A stretch of 15,279 nucleotides of DNA from JBOGJI01 sp050747865 (lineage in GTDB: Bacteria; Acidobacteriota; Thermoanaerobaculia; Multivoradales; JAHEKO01). The stretch is from positions 1 through 15,279 of the forward strand of contig JBOGJI010000007.1 of NCBI GenBank assembly GCA_050747865.1. Reading direction: 5' to 3'. The notes under the pieces are model-generated. The model saw nothing but the letters and a program-made list of their open reading frames with translations, was not told where the DNA came from and ran no database searches. Positions 1 to 6,770 of this stretch are shown here, piece by piece. The first letter of the stretch is position 1. Each line of letters begins with the position of its first letter. The position numbers and the translations under genes were made by a program.

Positions 1-1104
1 CCGCAGGCCGCCGCGAAGCCCGAGCCCGCGGCGCCGGCCGCCGAGCCGGCCGCGCAGCCGGCTGAAAAACCGCCTGCCGCGCCTCCGGCGGAGGCCCCGT
101 CCGAGACCGTCTCCGCCGCCGACGAGGAGCTGGCCGACAGGGTGCGGCGGGCATCCAGCCCGGTGGTGCGCAAGATCGCCGCCGAAGAGGGCGTGAACCT
201 GTCGGAAGTCGAAGGGACCGGCATCCACGGCCGGGTGACCAAGGCGGACATCCAGGGCTACCTGCAGAAGCGCGAGGAGCCCGCGGCCGCCGCGGCCCCG
301 CCGGCGGTGCGCGAGGAGGCGGTGCGGCCGGTAGCGCCGGCGCGCTCGCCGCTCGAGTTTTCCGTCGCCCCCTACACCGAGGGAGAGAACGTCGACATCG
401 AGCCGATGTCGCGCATCCGCCAGATCACGGCGGCGCACATGGCCTACTCCAAGACCACCTCGGCGCACGTCACCACCGTCTTTCACATTGACATGTCGAA
501 GGTGCACGCCAAGCGCGAGAAGGCCAAGGCGGGCTTCGCCAAGGCCCACGGCACCAAGCTCACCTACATGCCGTTCATTTTCAAGGCGGTGGCGGCGGCG
601 CTGCGCGAGCACCGCAAGTTGAACGCGGCGATCGACGGCGCCAACATCGTCTACAAGCGCGACATCAATCTCGGCATGGCGGTGGCACTCGACTGGGGCC
701 TGCTGGTGCCGGTGATCCGCAACGCCGACCAGCTCAACCTGGTGGGTCTGACCAAGACGGCGAACGACCTCGCCGACCGCGCGCGGGGCAAGAAGCTCAA
801 GCCCGAGGAGATTCAGGGCGGGACCTTCACGATCACCAACCCGGGAGTCTTCGGCAGCCTCTTCGGCACGCCGATCATCAACCAGCCGCAGGTGGGCATC
901 CTCGGCATCGGCACGATCGAGAAGCGGCCCGTGGTGGTGCAGGACACCGAGGGCAACGACACCATCGCGATCAAGACCATGTCCTACTTCGGCATCACCT
1001 ACGACCACCGCCTGGTCGACGGCGCCGACGCCGACCACTTCATGAACGACGTCATCAAGGGCCTGCTGGAGGACAGCTGGAGCGAGCTGGATCCCTACCT
1101 ATAG
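1..1104 (+). CDS. 2-oxoacid dehydrogenase E2 (dihydrolipoamide acyltransferase), 3' part
   Basis: The frame is open from the first base, so the gene starts upstream; 367 residues are visible. E2 subunits form the core of 2-oxoacid dehydrogenase complexes and move the acyl group from lipoyl-lysine to CoA. The first ~47 visible residues are an Ala/Pro-rich flexible linker. Residues ~51-88 are a peripheral-subunit (E3) binding domain, with SSPVVRKIA and GTGIHGRVTKADI. After a second Pro/Ala linker comes the catalytic domain (~130-367), with the acyltransferase signature YDHRLVDGADAD; catalytic His is at visible residue 336 and Asp at 340. The lipoyl domain(s) lie outside the window. FGSLFGTPIINQPQVGILGIG-type motifs are shared by several E2 classes, so pyruvate, 2-oxoglutarate and branched-chain substrates cannot be separated here. 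It ends TAG and is convergent with the lipoprotein gene, 24 nt away, with no clear terminator between them. Confidence 0.95.
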   Translation, partial: PQAAAKPEPAAPAAEPAAQPAEKPPAAPPAEAPSETVSAADEELADRVRRASSPVVRKIAAEEGVNLSEVEGTGIHGRVTKADIQGYLQKREEPAAAAAPPAVREEAVRPVAPARSPLEFSVAPYTEGENVDIEPMSRIRQITAAHMAYSKTTSAHVTTVFHIDMSKVHAKREKAKAGFAKAHGTKLTYMPFIFKAVAAALREHRKLNAAIDGANIVYKRDINLGMAVALDWGLLVPVIRNADQLNLVGLTKTANDLADRARGKKLKPEEIQGGTFTITNPGVFGSLFGTPIINQPQVGILGIGTIEKRPVVVQDTEGNDTIAIKTMSYFGITYDHRLVDGADADHFMNDVIKGLLEDSWSELDPYL

Positions 1105-1128
1105 CTCCAGCGCCACGCGGCGGCGGGC

Positions 1129-2244
1129 TCAGCGTCCGGTGGCGACGGTGAGCAGCGGGCTGGCGCCCTCGCCGCCGCTGGCCTGGAGGGAGAAGAGCAG
1201 GGTCAAGAGGCCGAAGGTCGTCTTCGAGTTCAGGTCGGTGTCGTCGAGATAGAACCAGTGACCGCGATACGGGACGGCGGTGAAGGCGCCGCTCGGTCGC
1301 TGCGTGGAGTTCGCCACCCGGAACAGGCGCCCGGTGAGCTCGTCCCAGTCGAAGTCGCTGCCGTCGGGACGCCGCGTGCGGGTGACCCACCCGGCCTCGA
1401 TGTGTGCCGCCGGGACGGTGACCGCCTGGCTGAGGTAGAAGAACATGCCGAGCAGCGAGCGTCCCGACATCACGAGATCGCCGGCTTCCACGGCCCCCTC
1501 CTCGACGAGCCGGTAGGTACCCTGACCCCGTTCGACGCCGAGAATGTCGGCCACTTCGGCCGCCATGGCGTCGACCTCCGGGTCGTCCGACGGGATGACC
1601 TCGACCAGGAACTTCTCCTCGCCGTCGGTGCGATCGACGCGGAAGCTGAAGTAGCCGGCCACCTGGAGCTCCCGCAGCAGCCTGGCGAGACGGTGGAACT
1701 CGCCGTACTTTGGCGTGTAGTCGGGCGTCGGGCCGGCGGCGCTTGGGGCATTCGGCAGGCCGTTCAGGCGGTTGACACAGCAAAGCATCAGCCGCTCGAT
1801 GCTCCAGCCGGCCTGCGACAGCAGCAGCACGGTCGCCGGAGAGACCGGTGTCAGCAGCCGGCGCACGAACTCTTCGCCCTGCAAGGGGGTGTAGGTGATC
1901 GTCGGGCTCTCGCTGAACTCGACCGCGCCGCGGATTCCGTAGATGTCGTCATCCACGGGGCCGTCCGTGATGTCGACGCCGAGGCTGCCGGCGCCGGTGA
2001 CCGAATATTGGGCCAGCACCGTGCCGACCTCGAGGAAAACCGGCGTGTCGCGATAGCGCAGTCGCACGAGGTTGAGCAGGATCTGCTCGTTCCAGGAGCT
2101 GGAGAGCGCCTGGTTGTAGTCGAAGCGCGCGGGGCCGACGGTCTTCGGTCCGACGTTGGACGCGCAGCCGGCGAGGCTCAAGGCGATCGCGACGGCTATA
2201 AAGGGAAGTCCGGCGCCGCGGGAGGCGCGTCTGCGAGCGGTCAC
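1129..2244 (-). CDS. Putative outer-membrane lipoprotein of unknown function
   Basis: This is a 371-residue protein whose family I cannot name. The N-terminus is a lipoprotein signal: basic MTARRRASRG, a hydrophobic stretch (~13-25), then lipobox LAGC with the lipidated Cys at 27. Ala at +2 favours outer-membrane sorting. Just after it come ALSSSWNEQILLNLVRLRY and DTPVFLEVGTV, which look like a conserved family signature, and then a mixed alpha/beta body with no enzyme motif that I recognise. A weak second hydrophobic segment lies near residues 260-275. The start is GTG; an overlapping ATG 2 nt upstream runs straight into TGA and is not usable. No strong Shine-Dalgarno is visible. It follows the DUF4301 stop by 9 nt and is probably co-transcribed with it. 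The gene is intact and matches its neighbours in composition. Confidence 0.85.
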   Translation of the reverse strand: MTARRRASRGAGLPFIAVAIALSLAGCASNVGPKTVGPARFDYNQALSSSWNEQILLNLVRLRYRDTPVFLEVGTVLAQYSVTGAGSLGVDITDGPVDDDIYGIRGAVEFSESPTITYTPLQGEEFVRRLLTPVSPATVLLLSQAGWSIERLMLCCVNRLNGLPNAPSAAGPTPDYTPKYGEFHRLARLLRELQVAGYFSFRVDRTDGEEKFLVEVIPSDDPEVDAMAAEVADILGVERGQGTYRLVEEGAVEAGDLVMSGRSLLGMFFYLSQAVTVPAAHIEAGWVTRTRRPDGSDFDWDELTGRLFRVANSTQRPSGAFTAVPYRGHWFYLDDTDLNSKTTFGLLTLLFSLQASGGEGASPLLTVATGR

Positions 2245-2253
2245 ATCTCGGAA

Positions 2254-3834
2254 CTACGGGCTTTCCGAGCGCGAGGGGTCATCGACACCTCGATGCTCGG
2301 GCCGCAACAGGTCGAAGACGGTCTTGACCGGGGCGAAGGTGTGGCGCGGGATCTCCACGAAGAGAGTGTTCCAGCGCGCCATGGCTCCGTTCCACAGCCC
2401 AGGGCGCTCGAGGACGCGAGCGGTGACGGTGCCGACCCGTTTCTCGCTCACGATGACAGCGTCGGGGTCGATGAACCGAGAGAGATCGTAGCGTCGCCCC
2501 CTGCTGTCCGCGATCGCGCAGGCCAGGTCCACCGGATTGAAGTGCGTTGAGCGATGCCAGATCGCGTCCTGCTCGGCGTCCGTGGTGGCGATCTGCGCCG
2601 CCTCGACGATCTGCAAGGACTCCTTCCCGTCGTCTGCGGCGACCCAGAACGGGCCGCCCCCCGGATCACCGGAGCTGGGCACCATGCCGCATACCCTCAG
2701 CGGCCGGTCGAGGCGATCCACGAGCAGCTCTTGCTCCACCGTCAGCTCGTCACCTGGGGGCGGGAGGGCGCCGGCTCCGAACCGGTGCTCCAGCAGCGCG
2801 CGGACTTCGGCGACAGCCTGGGGGTCGACCGGTCGCATCGTCAGGCGGTCGAGCGCTGCGGCTAGCTCGTCTCGCACGGTGAGCAGGAGCCCGAGCAGGA
2901 CGCGCCGGCAAGACACCGCCGCGCTTCGCCACGAGCCTCTGGGCAACACGTTGTCGATATTGCGCAGCAGAACGATGGCGGACTCGCAGCGCTCGAGGTT
3001 GGCGAGCAAGGCGCCGTGGCCGCCGGGTCGGGTCAGCGGGTGGCCTGCGGCATCTCGCACCAGCCGGCCGTCCGCGGTCAGCGCCAGGGTGCCGGTGGCC
3101 GGCTCCTGCGCCGAGACCGTCACCCGATAGGCCGTGCCGTCACCGCGCGCCGCGCGCGCGGCCTCCGCCTGGAAGTCCTCCTGCCAGCCGGGCGCGACCG
3201 TGACGTGGAAGCCGTGGCCGCGCGGGCTACCCGCGGCCAGCTCGGCGCCGGTCGCCAGCTGCTCGGCGAGCGCGGTCCGCGCCCGTCCGTCCTGCACGTG
3301 GAACGGGATCAACCCCTTCGGCAGCTCCGCGTAGCCGAGGCCGGCGGGATCCAGCAGCGCCCGCAGGATCGTCCGCCAGCGTCCGCGCCGGAGCAGGGTC
3401 TTCAGCTCGCCCTCGCTCTCCCCGAGCTCCCGGGCGAGCGGATCCGCGAAGGGCAACCGCTCGAGATCGGCCATCAGACGCAAGACGCCGCGCGACACCT
3501 CGTCCCCCTTCCAGGCGCGCGCCTCCAAGGTTCGCCAGGGGGGCGACGGCTCCTCCTGCAATGCGGCGATCAAGGTGCCGAACATGCGCGAGGCGGCGCC
3601 GGAGGCGGGAAGGAACTGGATGATGGTCCCGGAGTCCAGTTCCTGCTGAGCCCGCCGGGCGCACGACGACGCCTCCTCGGCGGTCAGTCGCAGGATGCCG
3701 TCGCCGACCGTGCACGGGCGCAGCAGGCGCAGCGGCCCGGGAGGGCGGTCGAGCAGGGCGAGCTGGCGCGCCGCTTCGCGGTCGGAGATGCCGATCTCCG
3801 CCAGCGCCGCGAGATCTTCGGTCGACAGGGGCAT
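2254..3834 (-). CDS. DUF4301 family protein
   Basis: This 526-residue protein carries the DUF4301 hallmarks in order: FLPASGAASRMF (74-85), KGLIPFH (172-178), RPGGHGALLANLE (268-280), NIDNVLP (291-297), then a C-terminal block with CGMVPSSGDPGGGPFWV, QIVEAAQI, THFNPVDLACAI, GLWNGAMARWNT and APVKTVFDLL. Length fits the family. The function is not established as far as I know. The Gly-rich N-terminal loop, the PGGHGAL motif and the NIDNV motif resemble the layout of nucleotide-sugar pyrophosphorylases, so a nucleotidyltransferase fold is a reasonable inference only. The start is ATG (3832-3834) with a poor Shine-Dalgarno; the first residues (LSTEDLAALAEIGIS) fit a true N-terminus. It is the first gene of a minus-strand pair with the lipoprotein and is divergent from the ECF sigma operon. 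Confidence 0.9.
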   Translation of the reverse strand: MPLSTEDLAALAEIGISDREAARQLALLDRPPGPLRLLRPCTVGDGILRLTAEEASSCARRAQQELDSGTIIQFLPASGAASRMFGTLIAALQEEPSPPWRTLEARAWKGDEVSRGVLRLMADLERLPFADPLARELGESEGELKTLLRRGRWRTILRALLDPAGLGYAELPKGLIPFHVQDGRARTALAEQLATGAELAAGSPRGHGFHVTVAPGWQEDFQAEAARAARGDGTAYRVTVSAQEPATGTLALTADGRLVRDAAGHPLTRPGGHGALLANLERCESAIVLLRNIDNVLPRGSWRSAAVSCRRVLLGLLLTVRDELAAALDRLTMRPVDPQAVAEVRALLEHRFGAGALPPPGDELTVEQELLVDRLDRPLRVCGMVPSSGDPGGGPFWVAADDGKESLQIVEAAQIATTDAEQDAIWHRSTHFNPVDLACAIADSRGRRYDLSRFIDPDAVIVSEKRVGTVTARVLERPGLWNGAMARWNTLFVEIPRHTFAPVKTVFDLLRPEHRGVDDPSRSESP

Positions 3835-3879
3835 GGAACAGGATCACCGCCGGCACGCTGCCGCCGGACCTGGCTGGGG

Positions 3880-3885
3880 AGTATA
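3880..3885 (-). promoter_or_regulatory. Weak -10-like box upstream of the DUF4301 gene
   Basis: On the minus strand this reads TATACT, 5 of 6 matches to the sigma-70 -10 consensus, about 45 nt before the DUF4301 start. No convincing -35 hexamer lies 16-18 nt upstream, so this is only a candidate for the promoter of the DUF4301-lipoprotein pair. Confidence 0.3.
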
Positions 3886-3921
3886 GCGGCCGTTGTTCGG
3901 GAGACGCCGTCGGCTGATCGT

Positions 3922-3950
3922 TTGACTTGCTTTCTGCCATGTGGTATCAA
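3922..3950 (+). promoter_or_regulatory. Sigma-70-type promoter for the ECF sigma operon leader
   Basis: TTGACT (3922-3927, 5/6 to the -35 consensus) is followed by exactly 17 nt and then TATCAA (3945-3950, 4/6 to the -10 consensus). TGG directly before the -10 gives an extended -10. Transcription would begin near 3957, about 110 nt before the sigma-factor start codon. It is the best promoter in the window and the only good one found for the plus-strand operon. It is a housekeeping-type promoter, not a GGAACTT-type ECF autoregulatory one. Confidence 0.65.
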
Positions 3951-3961
3951 GGGCTCTACTT

Positions 3962-3979
3962 GAGGGGGTATTGTCCCTC
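3962..3979 (+). promoter_or_regulatory. Leader hairpin 1 (possible anti-antiterminator)
   Basis: GAGGGG (3962-3967) can pair with TCCCTC (3974-3979), using one G-U pair, around a 6-nt loop. It lies within the first few nucleotides after the predicted transcription start. The CCCTC block here is also able to pair with the 5' arm of the terminator further downstream, so folding of this hairpin could decide which structure forms. Confidence 0.4.
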
Positions 3980-3991
3980 TCATCCCTCCCG

Positions 3992-4022
3992 GAGGGGCGC
4001 CGGAACGGTGCCCCTCATTTTT
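3992..4022 (+). terminator. Intrinsic terminator inside the ECF sigma leader
   Basis: A 10-bp stem, GAGGGGCGCC (3992-4001) with GGTGCCCCTC (4007-4016), has one G-U pair and a 5-nt loop GGAAC. It is followed after one A by five T (4018-4022). This is a textbook rho-independent terminator. It sits between the promoter at 3922-3950 and the ATG at 4068, and no plus-strand gene ends upstream of it, since the preceding gene runs the other way. It therefore most likely acts on the operon's own leader as an attenuator, or ends a short (~65 nt) RNA. There is no T-run in the minus direction. Confidence 0.7.
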
Positions 4023-4067
4023 CTTCAGGGCAGTCGAACCGCGCGGGGGGATCTGCGTATCGCCTTC

Positions 4068-4649
4068 ATGGCCGCCTCCGACGAGCGCCTTGCCGAGCGA
4101 GCTCGCGAGGGATCCGAGCAGGCGTTCGGCGAGCTGGTGCGGCGCTACGAGCGGCCGATCTGCTCGTTGATCGGCCGCATGGTGTGGGATCGCGGGCAGG
4201 CGGAAGACCTCGCCCAGGAGGCCTTCGTCCGCGCCTGGAGCAAGCTCCACACCTACGACCCCGAGCGCCCGTTCCGCAGCTGGATGTTCAAGATCGCCCA
4301 CAATCTGACGCTCGACGCCCTGCGCCGCGCGCAGCTCGACACGGTGTCGCTGGAGACGCCGGACAGCGAATCCCTGGACCCCCTCGGTCGCCTGGAGGAC
4401 GAAGGGGTCAGCCCGGAAGAGCAGGTTCACCATCGCCGCGCCGTCCAGGCGCTGGAGCGGGCGGTGGGCGAGCTGCGCGCCGATCACCGCGAGGTGCTGT
4501 TGCTGCGCTTCCGGGAAGGGCTGTCCTACGAGGAGATCGCCGAGGCCCTGGAGCTGCCGCTGGGCACGGTGAAGACCCATCTGCACCGCGCCCGCAAGCA
4601 CCTGGTGGCCCTGATGGAGGCGGCGGGCTACACGAAGGAGTGGACGTGA
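4068..4649 (+). CDS. ECF-type RNA polymerase sigma factor
   Basis: A 193-residue sigma-70-family factor of ECF layout. Region 2 lies at ~18-90, with DLAQEAFVRAWSKL (47-60) and FRSWMFKIAHNLTLDALRR. A variable acidic linker (~91-122) follows, then region 4 at ~128-182, with YEEIAEALELPLGTVKTHLHRARKHL as the -35-recognition helix-turn-helix. There is no region 1.1 or 3. ATG 4068 is chosen because the family homology begins just after it (MAASDERLAERAREG). The nearest Shine-Dalgarno-like run (GGGGGG, 4045-4050) is unusually far away at 17 nt. Upstream in-frame starts (ATG 3939, GTG 4008) fall inside the promoter or the terminator stem and would add non-homologous sequence. It is the first gene of the operon. 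The gene after it, 97 nt on, is the likely anti-sigma factor. Confidence 0.93.
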   Translation: MAASDERLAERAREGSEQAFGELVRRYERPICSLIGRMVWDRGQAEDLAQEAFVRAWSKLHTYDPERPFRSWMFKIAHNLTLDALRRAQLDTVSLETPDSESLDPLGRLEDEGVSPEEQVHHRRAVQALERAVGELRADHREVLLLRFREGLSYEEIAEALELPLGTVKTHLHRARKHLVALMEAAGYTKEWT

Positions 4650-4731
4650 GAGCCGATGCGGGGGGAACCCCCGGTGCTCTACAATCGGCGGGCCTCGAAA
4701 CACCGGCCCCGTCGCTTACGTAGGGTGCAGT

Positions 4732-4741
4732 GGAGAGGTGA
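4732..4741 (+). promoter_or_regulatory. Ribosome binding site deciding the start at 4747
   Basis: GGAGAGGTGA precedes ATG 4747 by 5 nt. An in-frame GTG at 4738 lies inside this Shine-Dalgarno sequence, so the ATG is preferred. Confidence 0.7.
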
Positions 4742-4746
4742 CTAGC

Positions 4747-5283
4747 ATGTACGGCGTGGAGAGAAAGATCCGGCGTTGGCTACAGGCCGAGCGGCAGGAG
4801 CGCTCGCGGCGGGCCGAGCAGCGCCTCGGCCATCTGCTGCGCGAGCTGCCGGATCTCGGGCCGGCGCCGGGGTTCGCGGCCCGGGTGCTGGTCGCCTGCG
4901 GCATGACCGCGCCTCTGCGCTCGCCCGCCTTCCGCTGGCTCCTGCGCACCGGCTGGGCCGTGGAGGCCCTGGCTCTGCTCGCCGTCGGTCTGGGGCTGCT
5001 GCTGCTGCCCGCCCTCGGGCGCGCGGTGCCTGCCGGGGCGGTGACGGCTCTCGCCGCCGCCGCGGGGCAGAAGGTGCTGCTGGGCGCGGGAGATCTGCTG
5101 GCGGCGAGCGTCCGGCTGTGGACTGGCTTCGCCGAGCTCGGCGATCTCGTCGGACGGCTGTTGCGCACCCCGGTGGGTGCCGGAATGGTGACGGCGTTGC
5201 TCGTATGCGGCTATACGCTGCTCTGGTCCCTCGATCGCCTGCTGGCGGCCCCGGAGAGGACCTTCGGGAGGAGTGCACGATGA
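4747..5283 (+). CDS. Probable membrane anti-sigma factor (no zinc motif)
   Basis: A 178-residue protein not assignable by a firm signature. Residues 1-34 form a basic/acidic amphipathic helix (VERKIRRWLQAERQERSRR). Next comes LPDLGPAPGFAARVLVA (34-50), a Pro-rich step followed by a short helix much like the segment after the sigma-binding domain in many anti-sigma factors. Hydrophobic segments follow at ~71-90 and ~143-161, with a weaker one at ~94-120. There is no HxxxCxxC zinc motif. Position after an ECF sigma gene is the main argument for the role: it would hold the sigma factor at the inner membrane until a signal arrives. It overlaps the next gene by ATGA (5280-5283), so the two are translationally coupled, which suggests that the products act together. 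It may instead be a general membrane partner without anti-sigma activity. Confidence 0.6.
   Translation: MYGVERKIRRWLQAERQERSRRAEQRLGHLLRELPDLGPAPGFAARVLVACGMTAPLRSPAFRWLLRTGWAVEALALLAVGLGLLLLPALGRAVPAGAVTALAAAAGQKVLLGAGDLLAASVRLWTGFAELGDLVGRLLRTPVGAGMVTALLVCGYTLLWSLDRLLAAPERTFGRSAR
5266..5273 (+). promoter_or_regulatory. Strong Shine-Dalgarno for the gene starting at 5280
   Basis: GGGAGGAG lies 6 nt before ATG 5280. It fixes the start of the solenoid protein, although the reading frame stays open well upstream of it. Confidence 0.75.
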
Positions 5284-6764
5284 ACGAAAGAGCGACTCGC
5301 TGGTTCCCGGTCGCGCCCTGGAGGCGCCGCCTGCTGCCCGGGGCCGTGGCCCTGGTCCTGGTAGGCGTCGTGCCGGCGACTGCGGTGGCCCAGGAGGATC
5401 CGGATGCCCTGGCCGAACGGGTGCGCGAGCACTTCCGGGTGCTGCCGCTGACCGACGGCCTGCTGCTCGAGCCCCTCGATGCCGACATTGGAGTCTCCGT
5501 GGTCGAGCTCCGCGAGGATCGCCTCGCCGTCGACGGCGAGCCGCTGGCCGCGGAGGCAGTGGCGGAACGTCTGGGTGGGGAAGCCGGCGAGCTGGTGGTG
5601 TCGCTCAGCGAGCTCTCCGCCGAGGAACGGACGGCGCTCTTCGCTCCGCCGCCGCCGGAGCCGGCCCCTGAACCGATACCGGAGCCGACGCCGGAGCCGC
5701 CGCCGGAGCCGGCTCCCGAGCCCGACGCCGAGCCGGCGCACCCCACGCCGCCGACACCGCCGCATCCCCCCACCGGCCGCGCCGACGACAGGGTGGCGTT
5801 CGGCAGCTCCCTCCACGTCACCCGGGGTGAGCGGGCCAAGGACGTCGTGGTCTTCGGCGGTACCCTCACGATGGAGGGGGAGGCGTTCGGCGACGTGGTC
5901 TGCATCGGCGGTCCGGCGACCGTGGACGGTCCGGTGCACGGGGACGTGGTCTCTGTCGGTGGGCCGCTGCGCCTGGGTCCCCACGCCCGTGTCAGCGGAC
6001 AGCTGATCAAGGTCGCCGGCCGCATCGACCGGCATCCGGACTCCGTCGTGGAGGGTGGCGTCGAGGTATCTCCCATCGGCTTCGACTGGCGCGAATACGT
6101 ACGCGGAGGTCCCGCCGAGCACGTCGCCGACCGCGCGGAGTCTTTCTCGCCGCTCGAGCGCGTCGTCAAGAAGACGTTCTTCGAGGTCTCCACCCTCCTG
6201 CTGATCACGCTGCTCGCCCTGCTGGTGGTGCTCTTCGCCCGGCGGCCTCTGGAGCGCACGGCCGAGCGGATCCGTCGGGAGCCGGCCAAGTCCGGGCTGG
6301 TGGGGCTGGGTGTCGAGATCCTCATCCTGCCGGCGACGGTCGCCGTGGTGGTGTTGCTGGCGGTCTCGATCATCGGCATCCCGCTGATCCTGCTCGTGCC
6401 CTTCGCCCTGCTGGGCGCCGTGCTGGTGGCGTTTTTCGGCTATTGCGCAGCGCTCTATCGGATCGGCGACTGGGTGCAGGCCCGCTTCTCCTGGAACCTG
6501 ACCAGCCCGTTCATCATCGTGCTCATCGGGGCGGCGATCCTCGGCTCTCTGGGCGTCATCGGCGCGCTGCTGCATTTCGGCTGGCTCAGCGTCTTTGCGG
6601 CCCTGCTGATCGCCCTGGGCGTGCTGGCGACGTACCTGGCGTGGACCATCGGGTTGGGGGCGGCCCTGCTGGAATGGTTGGATTCCCGGCGCGGACCGGC
6701 GGCTCCCGCGGCCCCTCCTGCGCCCGAGCCGGCAGCCCTGGGCGGCCCGCTGGAAGGCACCTGA
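5280..6764 (+). CDS. Exported bactofilin-like beta-solenoid protein with C-terminal membrane domain
   Basis: 494 residues. A signal peptide (1-37, basic WRRR, hydrophobic core, ATAVA-Q cleavage site) is followed by a ~85-residue soluble segment and a Pro-Glu-rich linker (~124-166). Next is a short beta-solenoid (~174-261) with repeating turns DVVVFGG (188), DVVCIGG (205), DVVSVGG (222) and QLIKVAG (241), spaced 17-19 residues. This is the pattern of bactofilins/polymer-forming cytoskeletal proteins. The C-terminal half carries several hydrophobic helices (~304-321, 344-391 probably as two, 411-434, 437-467) and a Pro/Ala-rich tail. If the signal peptide is used, the solenoid is periplasmic, unlike cytosolic bactofilins. 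Coupling to the probable anti-sigma gene suggests a role in envelope sensing or structure. The exact function is unknown. Confidence 0.8.
   Translation: MNERATRWFPVAPWRRRLLPGAVALVLVGVVPATAVAQEDPDALAERVREHFRVLPLTDGLLLEPLDADIGVSVVELREDRLAVDGEPLAAEAVAERLGGEAGELVVSLSELSAEERTALFAPPPPEPAPEPIPEPTPEPPPEPAPEPDAEPAHPTPPTPPHPPTGRADDRVAFGSSLHVTRGERAKDVVVFGGTLTMEGEAFGDVVCIGGPATVDGPVHGDVVSVGGPLRLGPHARVSGQLIKVAGRIDRHPDSVVEGGVEVSPIGFDWREYVRGGPAEHVADRAESFSPLERVVKKTFFEVSTLLLITLLALLVVLFARRPLERTAERIRREPAKSGLVGLGVEILILPATVAVVVLLAVSIIGIPLILLVPFALLGAVLVAFFGYCAALYRIGDWVQARFSWNLTSPFIIVLIGAAILGSLGVIGALLHFGWLSVFAALLIALGVLATYLAWTIGLGAALLEWLDSRRGPAAPAAPPAPEPAALGGPLEGT
5647..5778 (+). repeat. Pro-Glu-rich coding repeat
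   Basis: This imperfect repeat of CCGGAGCCG-like units encodes PEPAPEPIPEPTPEPPPEP followed by PTPPTPPHPP. It is a low-complexity linker between the N-terminal segment and the solenoid. In periplasmic proteins such linkers often act as stiff spacers. The copy number is likely to vary between strains. Confidence 0.75.
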
Positions 6765-6770
6765 CGCTGC

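Noticed and set aside
2196..2206. TATAAAGGG motif
   Set aside because: It lies inside the signal-peptide coding part of the lipoprotein gene and has no matching -35 box or downstream plus-strand gene.
1258..2550. 430-codon plus-strand frame crossing the lipoprotein and DUF4301 genes
   Set aside because: It spans two well-supported minus-strand genes and their junction, and has no recognisable motif.
3939..4067. N-terminal extension of the ECF sigma factor from ATG 3939 or GTG 4008
   Set aside because: These starts lie within the -35/-10 region or the terminator stem, lack a Shine-Dalgarno, and add sequence unlike any sigma factor.
4680..4685. TACAAT as a -10 box for the anti-sigma gene
   Set aside because: 5 of 6 to consensus, but no -35 hexamer at 16-18 nt; GGAACC at 4664-4669 is too close for an ECF promoter.
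4742..6379. 545-codon minus-strand frame opposite the anti-sigma and solenoid genes
   Set aside because: The Ser/Arg/Pro-rich low-complexity translation is a shadow of the plus-strand genes, whose Shine-Dalgarno sequences, signal peptide and motifs are convincing.
5211..6575. 454-codon minus-strand frame rich in Arg, Gln and His
   Set aside because: Antisense shadow of the solenoid gene; no domain, and it crosses the real gene junction at 5280.
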